From the NCBI GenBank assembly GCA_025458585.1, contig JALOSD010000049.1, positions 1 to 10,117 of the forward strand: DNA of 10,117 nucleotides, given 5' to 3'. How positions within the stretch are numbered: position 1 is the first letter of the stretch; each line of letters opens with the position of its first letter. Of the stretch, positions 1 to 9,598 are shown piece by piece. The position numbers were made by a program, and so were the translations under genes. The notes under the pieces are model-generated. The model did not search any database. It was not told where the DNA came from and saw nothing but the letters and a program-made list of their open reading frames with translations. The stretch comes from Burkholderiaceae bacterium (lineage in GTDB: Bacteria > Pseudomonadota > Gammaproteobacteria > Burkholderiales > Burkholderiaceae_C).

Positions 1-595
1 GCCTCGTCGCACGACGTCATCTGCGAGCAGTAGCGGCGGCCGTCGCAGCGGCGCGCGGTCGCCTCGCGCACCGCCGGCGCTGCGGCGGCGGCCGGCGCGA
101 CGGGCGGCCGAGGCGTGGCGGCACTCGTCGCCGAAGTCGTCGCCGTGTCTGCCGGCCCGGCCGGGCCACGGCACGGGCCATGCGTGCGCCGGAAGTCGCG
201 CGGCGGGATCGCCTGGCCGTCGGCGTGCAGGCCGCGGCCGAGCGCGCGCGCCATGCGCTCCTGGGCGACGTAGGGCCCGCGGTCGTCGCGGTAGCGGTAG
301 CTCCACCGTGGTCGTCGCGGCCGACGACACTGACGCGCACCTCGCGCCCGTCGACGAGCCCGCGCAGCGCCTCGCGCGCCTCGGGCCCCCATCGCTGGCA
401 GATCTCCGGCGCGTCGATGCCCGACAGCCGCACCTCGACCGACGAACCTCCCGCCGACGGCTGCACCGCCACGCTGTCGCCGTCGACGACGCGGACAACG
501 GTGCCAACGAACTCGCTCGCGCGCGGCGGCGCCGCGAGTGCCGCGCCGGCGGCGAGCAGCACCGCCGCCAGACCGAGCGCGAGCCGGCGCCTCAT
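1..595 (-). pseudogene. Secreted thermonuclease (SNase-like) with C-terminal Cys-rich motif, internally deleted and frameshifted; runs off left edge
   Basis: This is a staphylococcal-nuclease-like (phosphodiesterase) gene. It starts at the ATG at 595, whose first four bases are shared with the stop of the upstream gene (ATGA). Residues 1-22 are a signal peptide, followed by the SNase core: VVDGDSV at 36-42 (metal-binding Asp38 and Asp40) and VRLSGIDAPE at 55-64 (Arg56, Asp61, Glu64, equivalent to SNase Arg35, Asp40, Glu43). After GRDDHG (to residue 97, base 305) this frame becomes nonsense and stops at about 17. Another frame takes over at 305 with WSYRYRDDRGPYVAQERMAR, the family's usual C-terminal half. 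It then runs through a Pro/Ala-rich linker to CDGRRYCSQMTSC near position 1, a tail common in this family. About 23-25 residues are missing at the junction, including the catalytic Arg expected after DHG (SNase Arg87). The product should be inactive. A real lesion or a sequencing/assembly error are both possible. Confidence 0.8.
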
Positions 596-879
596 GCCGC
601 GTCGCGCATCGCGGCGAACAGCCAGAGCTCGTCGGGCGTCAGCTTCACCGCCAAGGCGATGCCGAGCGGCACGAGGACCAGGTCGTCGAGCTGACCGAGG
701 ACCGGGATGACGTCGGGAATCAGGTCGATCGGACTCAGCGCGTACGCGAGCACCAGCACGGCGACGACCTTCGGCAGCCACGGCGTCTGCGGATGCCGGA
801 ACAGCTTCCAGAGCGCCAGCAGCAGCGTGGCCAGGCGCGCCGTGTCCGCCCGGCGCAGCAGCGACGTCAGTCGACCCAT
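592..879 (-). CDS. DUF1232 (YkvA-like) small membrane protein
   Basis: This encodes a 95-residue protein with the DUF1232 signature YALSPIDLIPDVIPVLGQLDD (residues 46-66, SPIDLIPD core at 49-56) and a second hydrophobic stretch LVLVPLGIALAV (67-78). Family members are small membrane-associated proteins, and their biochemical role is not established. I place the start at the ATG at 879 because the family region begins shortly after it. An upstream in-frame ATG at 909 would add ten residues, and neither start has a clear Shine-Dalgarno sequence. The stop at 592 overlaps the thermonuclease start by 4 nt, so the two are probably translationally coupled. The gene lies about 70 bp after paaZ in the same direction and may be read through from the paa transcript. 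Nothing links it functionally to phenylacetate. Confidence 0.85.
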   Translation of the reverse strand: MGRLTSLLRRADTARLATLLLALWKLFRHPQTPWLPKVVAVLVLAYALSPIDLIPDVIPVLGQLDDLVLVPLGIALAVKLTPDELWLFAAMRDAA

Positions 880-951
880 CGGCGAGATGGTACCGACGCG
901 GCCGGGCATCGCCGGCGCGCGGGACCGGCCAGGCGTGTCAGGTGGCGCGCA

Positions 952-3000
<2,049 letters not shown>

Positions 3001-3027
3001 CTCGGAAGGACGAATGGAACGTTGGAA

Positions 3028-3642
3028 TCAGACGGCGGCCGGCTGCGGCAGCTTGACCGCCGGCAGCCCGCCGAGGAACAGGTCGGCGACGATCGGCGCC
3101 AGCGCGTCGTGGTCGAGCGTGCCGTCGGGGCGCACCCAGGTGAACATCCAGTTGATCATGCCGAACAGCAGCATCGTCAGCGGCTTGGCGAGGTGGGCTT
3201 CGGCCAGCCCGGGCCGCAAGGCGGCCACGGCCTGCGCGATCGCGGCGACGAGCGCGCGTTCGGTGCCGAGCACGCGCTCGCGGTCGACGTCGTCGAGGAA
3301 GCGCACGTCTTCGGTCAGCACGCGGTGCGCGTGCTGCGCGCCGGCGTAGGCCTCGACGAAGCGGCGGATCAGCTCGCGCAGCCGCGCCTCGGGCGGCAGC
3401 CGCAGCGCGTCGACCTCGTCGACGAGCGCGCGCAGCGTGCCGACGTGCTCCTCGCAGATCGACACCAGCAGCGCGCCCTTGTCGTCGTAGTAGTGGTACA
3501 GCGTCGCCTTCGACAGCCCGCAGGCGTCGGCGATGTCGTTCATCGTCGTCGCAGCATAGCCACGGTGCGCGAACAGCTCAGCCGCGCGCGCGAGGATGGC
3601 GTCGCGCTGCTCGTCGTATGTCGCCGCGCGCCCGCGAGCCAT
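3028..3642 (-). CDS. paaR: TetR/AcrR-family transcriptional regulator, probable PaaR
   Basis: This 204-residue TetR-family repressor sits between paaE and paaZ. The N-terminal DNA-binding domain spans residues about 10-57, with the typical helix-turn-helix TTMNDIADACGLSKATLYHYY (32-52) followed by DDKGALL. The C-terminal ligand/dimer domain is all-helical and includes LLFGMINWMFTWV (158-170). In betaproteobacteria TetR-type PaaR controls paa genes, with phenylacetyl-CoA as the inducing ligand; assignment here rests on position and family, not on ligand residues. I chose the ATG at 3642 because the TetR domain begins just after it. The open frame continues upstream to 3768, but that part is Arg/Gly-rich and overlaps the hairpin region. 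No promoter of its own is visible, and a palindromic candidate operator occurs only upstream of paaI. Regulation of some other gene cannot be excluded. Confidence 0.88.
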   Translation of the reverse strand: MARGRAATYDEQRDAILARAAELFAHRGYAATTMNDIADACGLSKATLYHYYDDKGALLVSICEEHVGTLRALVDEVDALRLPPEARLRELIRRFVEAYAGAQHAHRVLTEDVRFLDDVDRERVLGTERALVAAIAQAVAALRPGLAEAHLAKPLTMLLFGMINWMFTWVRPDGTLDHDALAPIVADLFLGGLPAVKLPQPAAV

Positions 3643-3696
3643 CACGACATCGCGCGCCTGTCGCGCCGTGCGTCCTTCCAAGCGGCCGCCGCGGAT

Positions 3697-3837
3697 CCGG
3701 CTTCGCCGGTCTGCTGGCGGGCCTTGCCGCCCGCGCCGGCCCTTGCGGGCCGACCGCTCGCCAAGCACTGGAGGTCCACGGGACCTCCAGTGTCCGGGCT
3801 CGCCCCGCTCGATGGGCAGGCGCCGAAGGCGCTTCGG
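3697..3837. repeat. Run of short inverted repeats (at least five hairpins) in the paaE-paaR gap
   Basis: The 205-bp space between paaE and the regulator holds consecutive inverted repeats. Reading on the plus strand: stem 3697-3701/3705-3709 (5 bp); stem 3716-3720/3727-3731 (5 bp); stem 3737-3742/3747-3752 (6 bp, loop TTGC, which is a GCAA tetraloop in the minus-strand transcript); stem 3766-3777/3781-3792 (12 bp perfect); and stem 3823-3828/3832-3837 (6 bp). A CCGCTCG heptamer occurs twice (3754-3760 and 3805-3811). The array lies in the non-coding gap and could act as a transcript terminator, an mRNA stabiliser, or a dispersed REP-like element. Which of these applies cannot be decided from one copy. 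Confidence 0.65.
3766..3792 (-). terminator. 12-bp perfect hairpin downstream of paaE (possible terminator or processing/stability element)
   Basis: CACTGGAGGTCC and its exact reverse complement are separated by three bases, about 55 nt past the paaE stop. No T-tract follows on the minus strand, so it is not a canonical intrinsic terminator. It may instead reduce read-through from paaE into the regulator or protect the paaA-E message from 3' exonucleases. The stem itself is seen directly; its role is inference. Confidence 0.45.
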
Positions 3838-3847
3838 GGGTGGGTCA

Positions 3848-4936
3848 TCACCTTTCGTCGAACGACAGCACGACGCGCTCGGTCAGCGGGTGCGACTGGC
3901 AGGTCAGCACGAAGCCGGCGGCGACCTCGTCCTTCTCGAGGGCGAAGTTGCGGCTCATGCGCACCTCGCCTTCGACGAGCTTCGCGCGGCAGGTGCCGCA
4001 CACGCCCGAGGTGCACGAGAACGGCACTTCGAGCCCCGCGGCAGCGGCGGCGTCGAGGATGCTCGGCTGTTCGCGCCGGAACTCGATCTCGCGCGTCAGC
4101 CCGTCGCGGATGATCACGACGCGTGCGCGTTCCGCGTCACCGGGCTTCACCTCGTGGACGACGGCGTCGATCTTGCCAGCCTCGGTCGGCGCGACGCCGA
4201 AGCGCTCGACGTGCACGCGCGCCTCGGGCACGCCGGCGTCGACGAGCGCGGCCTGCGCCTCGTCGTTCATCTGGAACGGACCGCAGACGTAGGCGTGGTC
4301 GATCTCGGCGGCGGGCACGAGCGTGCGCAGGAACTCGCCGACCTTGTCGCGGTTCAGGAAGCCGTTGGCGATCGGCGCGTCGGTCGGCTCGTCGGAGAAC
4401 ACGTGCTGCAGCACGAGGCGCGCCATGAAGGCGTTCTTCAGGTCCTCGAGCTCCTCCTTGAACATCGTCGAGGCGAGCGTGCGGTTGCCGTAGATCAGCG
4501 TGAAGCGCGACTTCGGCTCGCGCGCGAGCACCGTCTTCATGATCGACAGGATCGGCGTGATGCCGCTGCCGCCGGCAATCCCCAGGTGGTGGCGCTTGGC
4601 CTCGGGCTCGATCGGCACGAAGAAGCGCCCCTGCGGCGCCATCACCTGCAGCGTGTCGCCGGGCTCGAGCTGCGCGTGGATCCAGTTCGAGAACACGCCG
4701 CCCTTGACGCGGCGCACGCCCACGCGCAGCTCGGCGTCGTCGACGCCGGCGCAGATCGAGTACGAGCGCCGCACATCCTGGCCGTCGATCGTCGTGCGCA
4801 GCGTCAGGTACTGGCCCTGCGTGAAGCCGAACACCTCGCGCAGTTCGGGCGGGACGTCGAAGGTGACGATCACCGACTCGGGCGTGTCGGCCTCGATGCG
4901 CTTGACGCGCAGCGGATGGAACAGCGGCGTGCTCAT
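3848..4936 (-). CDS. paaE: PaaE: phenylacetyl-CoA 1,2-epoxidase reductase (FAD / 2Fe-2S)
   Basis: This NADPH-dependent reductase feeds electrons to the PaaAC epoxidase. The 362 residues (E. coli 356) follow the ferredoxin-reductase-plus-ferredoxin layout. An FAD-binding barrel carries RSYS at 57-60. The nucleotide-binding domain begins at AGGSGITP (121-128) and includes the YVCGP motif (216-220). A C-terminal plant-type 2Fe-2S domain has Cys308, Cys313, Cys316 (CTSGVCGTC) and Cys346 as cluster ligands. All ligands are present. The ATG at 4936 overlaps the paaD stop (ATGA, 4 nt). No Shine-Dalgarno sequence precedes it, so translation is probably coupled to paaD. An in-frame upstream start at 4996 is rejected because those residues lie inside paaD and do not resemble the family. 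Tandem TGA stops occur at 3850-3845. Confidence 0.97.
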   Translation of the reverse strand: MSTPLFHPLRVKRIEADTPESVIVTFDVPPELREVFGFTQGQYLTLRTTIDGQDVRRSYSICAGVDDAELRVGVRRVKGGVFSNWIHAQLEPGDTLQVMAPQGRFFVPIEPEAKRHHLGIAGGSGITPILSIMKTVLAREPKSRFTLIYGNRTLASTMFKEELEDLKNAFMARLVLQHVFSDEPTDAPIANGFLNRDKVGEFLRTLVPAAEIDHAYVCGPFQMNDEAQAALVDAGVPEARVHVERFGVAPTEAGKIDAVVHEVKPGDAERARVVIIRDGLTREIEFRREQPSILDAAAAAGLEVPFSCTSGVCGTCRAKLVEGEVRMSRNFALEKDEVAAGFVLTCQSHPLTERVVLSFDER

Positions 4937-5451
4937 ATCGGTTTGAAATGTTCGAACGGCTCTCGGCAGTCGAGGCAGCGCCACAGCGCCTTGCACGCCG
5001 TGGAACCGAACGCCGACAGGCGCTCGGTGTGCTTGCTGCCGCAGCGCGGGCAGGCGACCGCGGCGTCGCGCTCGCGGCGCACGAGGCGGATCGGCGCTTC
5101 GCCCGTCGTCACCGCGGCGCTGCCCGACGGCGGCGCGATGCCGTACTCGCGCAGCTTGCGCCGGCCGTCGTCACTGATCCAGTCGGTCGTCCACGCCGGC
5201 GCGCGGCGCGTCGTCGCGCGCACCGGGCCGAGGCCGGCGGCGACCAGCGCGTCGACCACGCTCTTCTCGATCACTTCGGTGGCCGGGCAGCCGCTATACG
5301 TCGGCGTCAGCACCACCTCGAGCGCGTCGCCGTGGTCGATCACGTCGCGCACGATGCCGAGGTCGCGCACCGACAGCGCCGGCACCTCGGGGTCGAGCAC
5401 GTCGTCGAGCGCGCGCCAGGCGGCGTCGACGCGGCTCGCGACCTCGGCCAT
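4933..5451 (-). CDS. paaD: PaaD: phenylacetyl-CoA epoxidase assembly / Fe-S maturation factor (MIP18/DUF59 family)
   Basis: PaaD is required for an active PaaABCE complex and is thought to act in iron-sulfur or metal-centre maturation; it is not a catalytic subunit. The 172 residues (E. coli 165) begin with a DUF59/MIP18 domain (LDDVLDPEVPALSVRDLGIV, 15-34) and the conserved Cys55 in PTYSGCPATEVIE. The C terminus is a Cys cluster, CPRC (134-137), FGSTACK (Cys153) and CLDC (159-162), consistent with a zinc or Fe-S site. The start at 5451 is set by the TGATG junction with paaC (1-nt overlap) and by similarity from the first residues. The longer open frame to 5712 is a shadow of paaC. The stop at 4933 overlaps the paaE start. 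Confidence 0.95.
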   Translation of the reverse strand: MAEVASRVDAAWRALDDVLDPEVPALSVRDLGIVRDVIDHGDALEVVLTPTYSGCPATEVIEKSVVDALVAAGLGPVRATTRRAPAWTTDWISDDGRRKLREYGIAPPSGSAAVTTGEAPIRLVRRERDAAVACPRCGSKHTERLSAFGSTACKALWRCLDCREPFEHFKPI

Positions 5452-6263
5452 CACCAGGCCCCGCCCGGGAAGGCGCGCTGCAGGTACTGCATCTCGGCGA
5501 GGATGTAGCCCAGGTGCTCGCTGTGCACGCCGCGCCGGCCGGTGCTCACGAACTTGCCCTCGGGCGGCATCGCGAGCGTCGCGTCGTCGAGCAGCGCGCG
5601 CATCTCCGCGAGCCACGGCTCCTTGAGCGCCGCGACGCTCGGGCCCAGGCCGCTCGCCTCGGCGGCCTTGTCGACGTCGTCGGCGTCGAACAGCTCGGCG
5701 TGGTACGGCCACAGCTTCGCCAACGCGGCCTCGACGCGCCAGCGCGACTCGTCGGTGCCGTCGCCCAGGCGGGCGAGCCAGTCACCGGCGTGCTGCTGGT
5801 GGTAGCGCGCTTCCTTGACGGCCTTACCGGCGATGGCCGCGAGCTCGGCCTCGCTCGAGTCGGCCAGGCGTTCCCACCACAGCTTCAGGTAGGTCGAGAC
5901 CATGACGTTGCGCACGACGGTGAGCGCGAAGTCGCCCGGCTTGCCCGCACCCGAACTCGACGCATTGGGCAGCTCGACCAGCGTCGGGTTCAGGTAGTCG
6001 CGTTCGTCGCGAAGGAACGCGAGCTGGTCCTCGTCGTAGGTGCGCGCGTGGCCGTGGCCCTCGACCTGGCCGGCGAGCGTCAGCAGCGCGCGCGACTGGC
6101 CGATCAGGTCGAGCGCCATGTTGGTCAGCGCGATGTCCTCCTCGAGGATCGGCGCGTGGCCGCACCACTCGCCCAGGCGCTGGCCCGAGATCAGGCAGGT
6201 ATCGGCCAGGCGCAGCAGGTAGCGCACGGCGGGGGTCCAGTGGATCGTGATCGACGCGCTCAT
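5451..6263 (-). CDS. paaC: PaaC: phenylacetyl-CoA 1,2-epoxidase structural (beta) subunit
   Basis: PaaC is the ferritin-like partner of PaaA in the ring 1,2-epoxidase. In characterised systems it is structural and lacks the active di-iron centre. The 270 residues are somewhat longer than in E. coli (248). Diagnostic stretches are YLLRLADTCLISGQRLGEWCG (15-35), ALTNMALDLIGQSR (45-58), KEARYHQQHAGDWLARLGDG (150-169) and the characteristic C terminus GVHSEHLGYILAEMQYLQR (245-263), ending in GGAW. The start is the ATG at 6263, preceded by GAGGG and 10 nt after paaB. The gene ends in a TGATG junction with paaD. Confidence 0.96.
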   Translation of the reverse strand: MSASITIHWTPAVRYLLRLADTCLISGQRLGEWCGHAPILEEDIALTNMALDLIGQSRALLTLAGQVEGHGHARTYDEDQLAFLRDERDYLNPTLVELPNASSSGAGKPGDFALTVVRNVMVSTYLKLWWERLADSSEAELAAIAGKAVKEARYHQQHAGDWLARLGDGTDESRWRVEAALAKLWPYHAELFDADDVDKAAEASGLGPSVAALKEPWLAEMRALLDDATLAMPPEGKFVSTGRRGVHSEHLGYILAEMQYLQRAFPGGAW

Positions 6264-6273
6264 TGCCTTGCCC

Positions 6274-6588
6274 TCACATGTGGTCGACGTCTTCGGGCAG
6301 CTTGTAGAAGGTCGGGTGGCGGTAGACCTTGTCTTCCATCGGGTCGAAGAACATGTCCTTGTCGCCCGGGTCGCTGGCCACGATCTGGTCGCTGCGCACG
6401 ACCCAGATGCTCGAACCCTCCTGGCGGCGCGTGTAGACGTCGCGCGCCATCTGGATCGCCATCGCCGGGTCGGCCGCGTGCAGGCTGCCGCAGTGCTTGT
6501 GGTCCAGCCCCGCGCGCGTGCGCACGAAGACTTCCCACAGCGGCCATTCGCTGTCGGGACGGGCGTCGGTACGGGTGTCGGTGCTCAT
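6274..6588 (-). CDS. paaB: PaaB: phenylacetyl-CoA 1,2-epoxidase subunit B
   Basis: PaaB is a small non-catalytic subunit of the multicomponent epoxidase that is needed for full activity and probably organises the PaaAC heterodimers. The 104 residues (E. coli 95) contain the family core WPLWEVFVRTRAGLDHKHCG (15-34), LHAADPAMAIQMARDVYTRR (36-55) and IWVVRSDQI (61-69), then the HPTFYK motif near the C terminus. The ATG at 6588 has a strong Shine-Dalgarno sequence (GGGGGAGA at 6601-6594) in the 15-nt gap after paaA. Confidence 0.96.
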   Translation of the reverse strand: MSTDTRTDARPDSEWPLWEVFVRTRAGLDHKHCGSLHAADPAMAIQMARDVYTRRQEGSSIWVVRSDQIVASDPGDKDMFFDPMEDKVYRHPTFYKLPEDVDHM

Positions 6589-6603
6589 CGTCGTCTCCCC
6601 CGC

Positions 6604-7608
6604 TCACGCGGCCTTGCGATCACGGGCTGCGCGCTTGGCGGCGTGCGCCAGCGCCGCCTCGCGCACCCACGCCCCGTCGTCCCACGCCTGGACGCGGTCG
6701 GCGAGGCGCTCCTTGTTGCACGGACCGTCGCCGCCGACGACGCGCCAGAACTCGGCCCAGTCGATGGCGCCGAAATCCCAGTGACCGCGCTCCTCGTTCC
6801 AGCGCAGGTCGGGGTCGGGCAGCGTGACGCCGAGCACCTGCGCCTGCTGCACCGTGGCGTCTACGAACTTCTGCCGCAGGTCGTCGTTGCTGATGCGCTT
6901 GATGCCCCAGCGCATGCTCTGTGCGCTGTGCACGCTCTCGGCATCCGGCGGGCCGAACATCATCAGGCTCGGCCACCACCAGCGGTTCACCGCGTCCTGC
7001 ACCATCGCGCGCTGGGCCTCGGTGCCGTCGCGCATCATCACCAGCAGCGCGTCGTAGCCCTGGCGCTGGTGGAAGCTCTCCTCGCGGCAGATGCGGATCA
7101 TCGCGCGCGCATACGGCGCGTAGCTGCAGCGGCACAGCGGCACCTGGTTCATGATCGCCGCGCCGTCGACGAGCCAGCCGATGACGCCGACGTCGGCCCA
7201 GGTCAGCGTTGGGTAGTTGAAGATGCTGCTGTACTTGGCCTTGCCGCTGTGCAGCGCGTCGAGCAACTGGTCGCGGCTGGTGCCCAGCGTCTCGGCGGCG
7301 GCGTAGAGGTACAGGCCGTGGCCGCCCTCGTCCTGGATCTTCGCGAGCAGGATCGCCTTGCGCTTGAGCGTGGGCGCGCGTGTGACCCAGTTGCCCTCGG
7401 GCAGCATGCCGACGATCTCGGAATGCGCGTGCTGGCTGATCTGGCGCACCAACGTCTTGCGGTAGTGCTCGGGCATCCAGTCCTTGGCCTCGATGAAGCC
7501 GCCGTCGTCGATGCGCGCGTCGAAGCGCTTCATGAGCTCGGCTTCCTCGAGCGTCGTGACGGCCTTGGCCTTCTCGGCGCCGTCGACGTCCATCGCTTGC
7601 GTGTACAT
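6604..7608 (-). CDS. paaA: PaaA: phenylacetyl-CoA 1,2-epoxidase catalytic di-iron subunit
   Basis: PaaA is the catalytic subunit of the bacterial multicomponent di-iron oxygenase that converts phenylacetyl-CoA to ring-1,2-epoxyphenylacetyl-CoA. The 334 residues (E. coli 309) show the carboxylate/histidine iron-ligand pattern: Glu64 in HSEIVG, Glu94-x-x-His97 in DEGGH, and Glu177-x-x-His180 in REESFHQRQG. MIRICREESFHQRQGYDALL (170-189) is a hallmark of the family. The last 14 or so residues are an Ala/Arg/Lys-rich tail. The ATG at 7608 is chosen over the internal Met6 because AAGGAGA lies six bases upstream. That Shine-Dalgarno sequence overlaps the paaK stop codon, so paaK and paaA are tightly linked. 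Confidence 0.97.
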   Translation of the reverse strand: MYTQAMDVDGAEKAKAVTTLEEAELMKRFDARIDDGGFIEAKDWMPEHYRKTLVRQISQHAHSEIVGMLPEGNWVTRAPTLKRKAILLAKIQDEGGHGLYLYAAAETLGTSRDQLLDALHSGKAKYSSIFNYPTLTWADVGVIGWLVDGAAIMNQVPLCRCSYAPYARAMIRICREESFHQRQGYDALLVMMRDGTEAQRAMVQDAVNRWWWPSLMMFGPPDAESVHSAQSMRWGIKRISNDDLRQKFVDATVQQAQVLGVTLPDPDLRWNEERGHWDFGAIDWAEFWRVVGGDGPCNKERLADRVQAWDDGAWVREAALAHAAKRAARDRKAA

Positions 7609-7614
7609 GCCGGG

Positions 7615-7619
7615 TCTCC

Positions 7620-7621
<2 letters not shown>
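7615..7621 (-). promoter_or_regulatory. Ribosome binding site of paaA, overlapping the paaK stop
   Basis: AAGGAGA lies six bases before the paaA ATG, and its first two bases are the last two of the paaK TAA. It fixes the paaA start at 7608 and suggests that ribosomes ending paaK can re-initiate at paaA. Confidence 0.8.
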
Positions 7622-8927
<1,306 letters not shown>

Positions 8928-8958
8928 GCGCGCGGTCTCCTGGGGCGGGATGGAGGCT

Positions 8959-9402
8959 TCAGGTCGCGTCGGGCACCGCGGGCCGGCCCTTCGCGGTGTA
9001 CGAACGGCCGCGGAACACCGCCACGCGCTCGCCGCGCTGGTTGCGCACCTCGGTGTCGTAGACGCCGGTGCGCCCGGCCTTCGAGACCTCGACGCAGGTG
9101 GCGGTGAGCACGTCGCCGAGCCGTGCCGGCGCGACGAGGTCGATCGAGAAGCCCGACGCCACCGTCAGCTCGTTGTACGAGTTGCACGCGAACGCGAACG
9201 CCGAGTCGGCGAGCGTCGCGATCAGCCCGCCGTGGCAGATCTCGTGGCCGTTGACCATGTCGTCGCGCACCGTCATCGTCAGCACGGCGCGCCCGGGCGT
9301 GACCTCGAGCACCTGCATGCCGAGCGCCTTCGACGCCCGGTCGTTGGCGTACATGGCCTCGCGGACGTGGTCGGCGATCTGCTGGGGGGTTCGGTGCTGC
9401 AT
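8959..9402 (-). CDS. paaI: PaaI: hydroxyphenylacetyl-CoA thioesterase (hotdog fold)
   Basis: PaaI hydrolyses dead-end or over-accumulated ring-hydroxylated phenylacetyl-CoA thioesters to free CoA. The 147 residues (E. coli 140) carry the hotdog signature NGHEICHGGLIATLADSAFA (51-70); Asp66 corresponds to the catalytic Asp of the family, with His57-Gly58 before it. I place the start at the ATG at 9402, since similarity begins at TPQQIADHVREAMY. No good Shine-Dalgarno sequence precedes it, and the upstream bases form a 17-bp tandem repeat. The frame stays open up to a TTG at 9498, but that codon lies inside the predicted -10 box and is not credible as a start. paaI is the first paa gene after the promoter/operator. 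Confidence 0.93.
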   Translation of the reverse strand: MQHRTPQQIADHVREAMYANDRASKALGMQVLEVTPGRAVLTMTVRDDMVNGHEICHGGLIATLADSAFAFACNSYNELTVASGFSIDLVAPARLGDVLTATCVEVSKAGRTGVYDTEVRNQRGERVAVFRGRSYTAKGRPAVPDAT

Positions 9403-9403
9403 G

Positions 9404-9442
9404 GGCGGATGACAGACGAAGGGCAGGCGGATGACAAACGAA
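9404..9442. repeat. 17-bp tandem direct repeat in the paaI leader
   Basis: Plus-strand bases 9404-9420 (GGCGGATGACAGACGAA) recur at 9426-9442 with a single change (G to A at the eleventh to twelfth base region), giving a period of 22 bp. The copy nearest paaI ends two bases from its start codon, where a Shine-Dalgarno sequence would be expected. The repeat could be a recent slippage duplication or a leader element; no function can be read from it. Confidence 0.7.
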
Positions 9443-9480
9443 ACCCATCGGACGGGAGACAAGCCCCTCGCCCCACTTTC

Positions 9481-9496
9481 GACCAACCGGTCGGTC
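9481..9496. promoter_or_regulatory. Probable PaaR operator upstream of paaI
   Basis: GACCAACCGGTCGGTC is a 16-bp palindrome with a single mismatched pair (9485/9492), centred on CCGG. It begins one base after the predicted -10 box and covers the likely transcription start, the classical position for a TetR-type repressor. The ACCGACCGGTCGGT pattern resembles, from memory, operators assigned to PaaR in Burkholderiales. Assignment to the regulator at 3028-3642 is inference. Confidence 0.7.
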
Positions 9497-9497
9497 A

Positions 9498-9527
9498 ATT
9501 CTATCGGCAGGCCGACGCTTGACGCAA
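9498..9527 (-). promoter_or_regulatory. Predicted sigma-70 promoter of the paaIKABCDE operon
   Basis: On the minus strand TTGCGT (9527-9522) and TAGAAT (9503-9498) are 18 bp apart. The -10 matches the consensus at five of six bases, the -35 only at its TTG. Transcription would start near 9491, inside the palindrome, leaving a leader of about 90 nt before paaI. This is the most A+T-rich patch of the gap. Confidence 0.5.
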
Positions 9528-9598
9528 GTCATGCCGAGCCGCTCCACGCGCCGCCTGACGGCCCGCCGGGCGCAGACCCGCCGCGGCGGCCTTGACGA

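Noticed and set aside
901..916. GCCGG/CCGGC hairpin after paaZ as a terminator
   Set aside because: The stem is only five base pairs with no T-tract, and it overlaps a possible upstream start of the DUF1232 gene.
9409..9522. Small plus-strand frame of 37 codons across the paaI promoter region
   Set aside because: It has no ribosome binding site or family resemblance, and it overlaps the promoter, operator and tandem repeat.
9578..9589. CCGCCGCGGCGG palindrome after the TerB-like gene as a terminator
   Set aside because: It has no loop and no T-tract, so it is a G+C-rich self-complementary stretch expected by composition.
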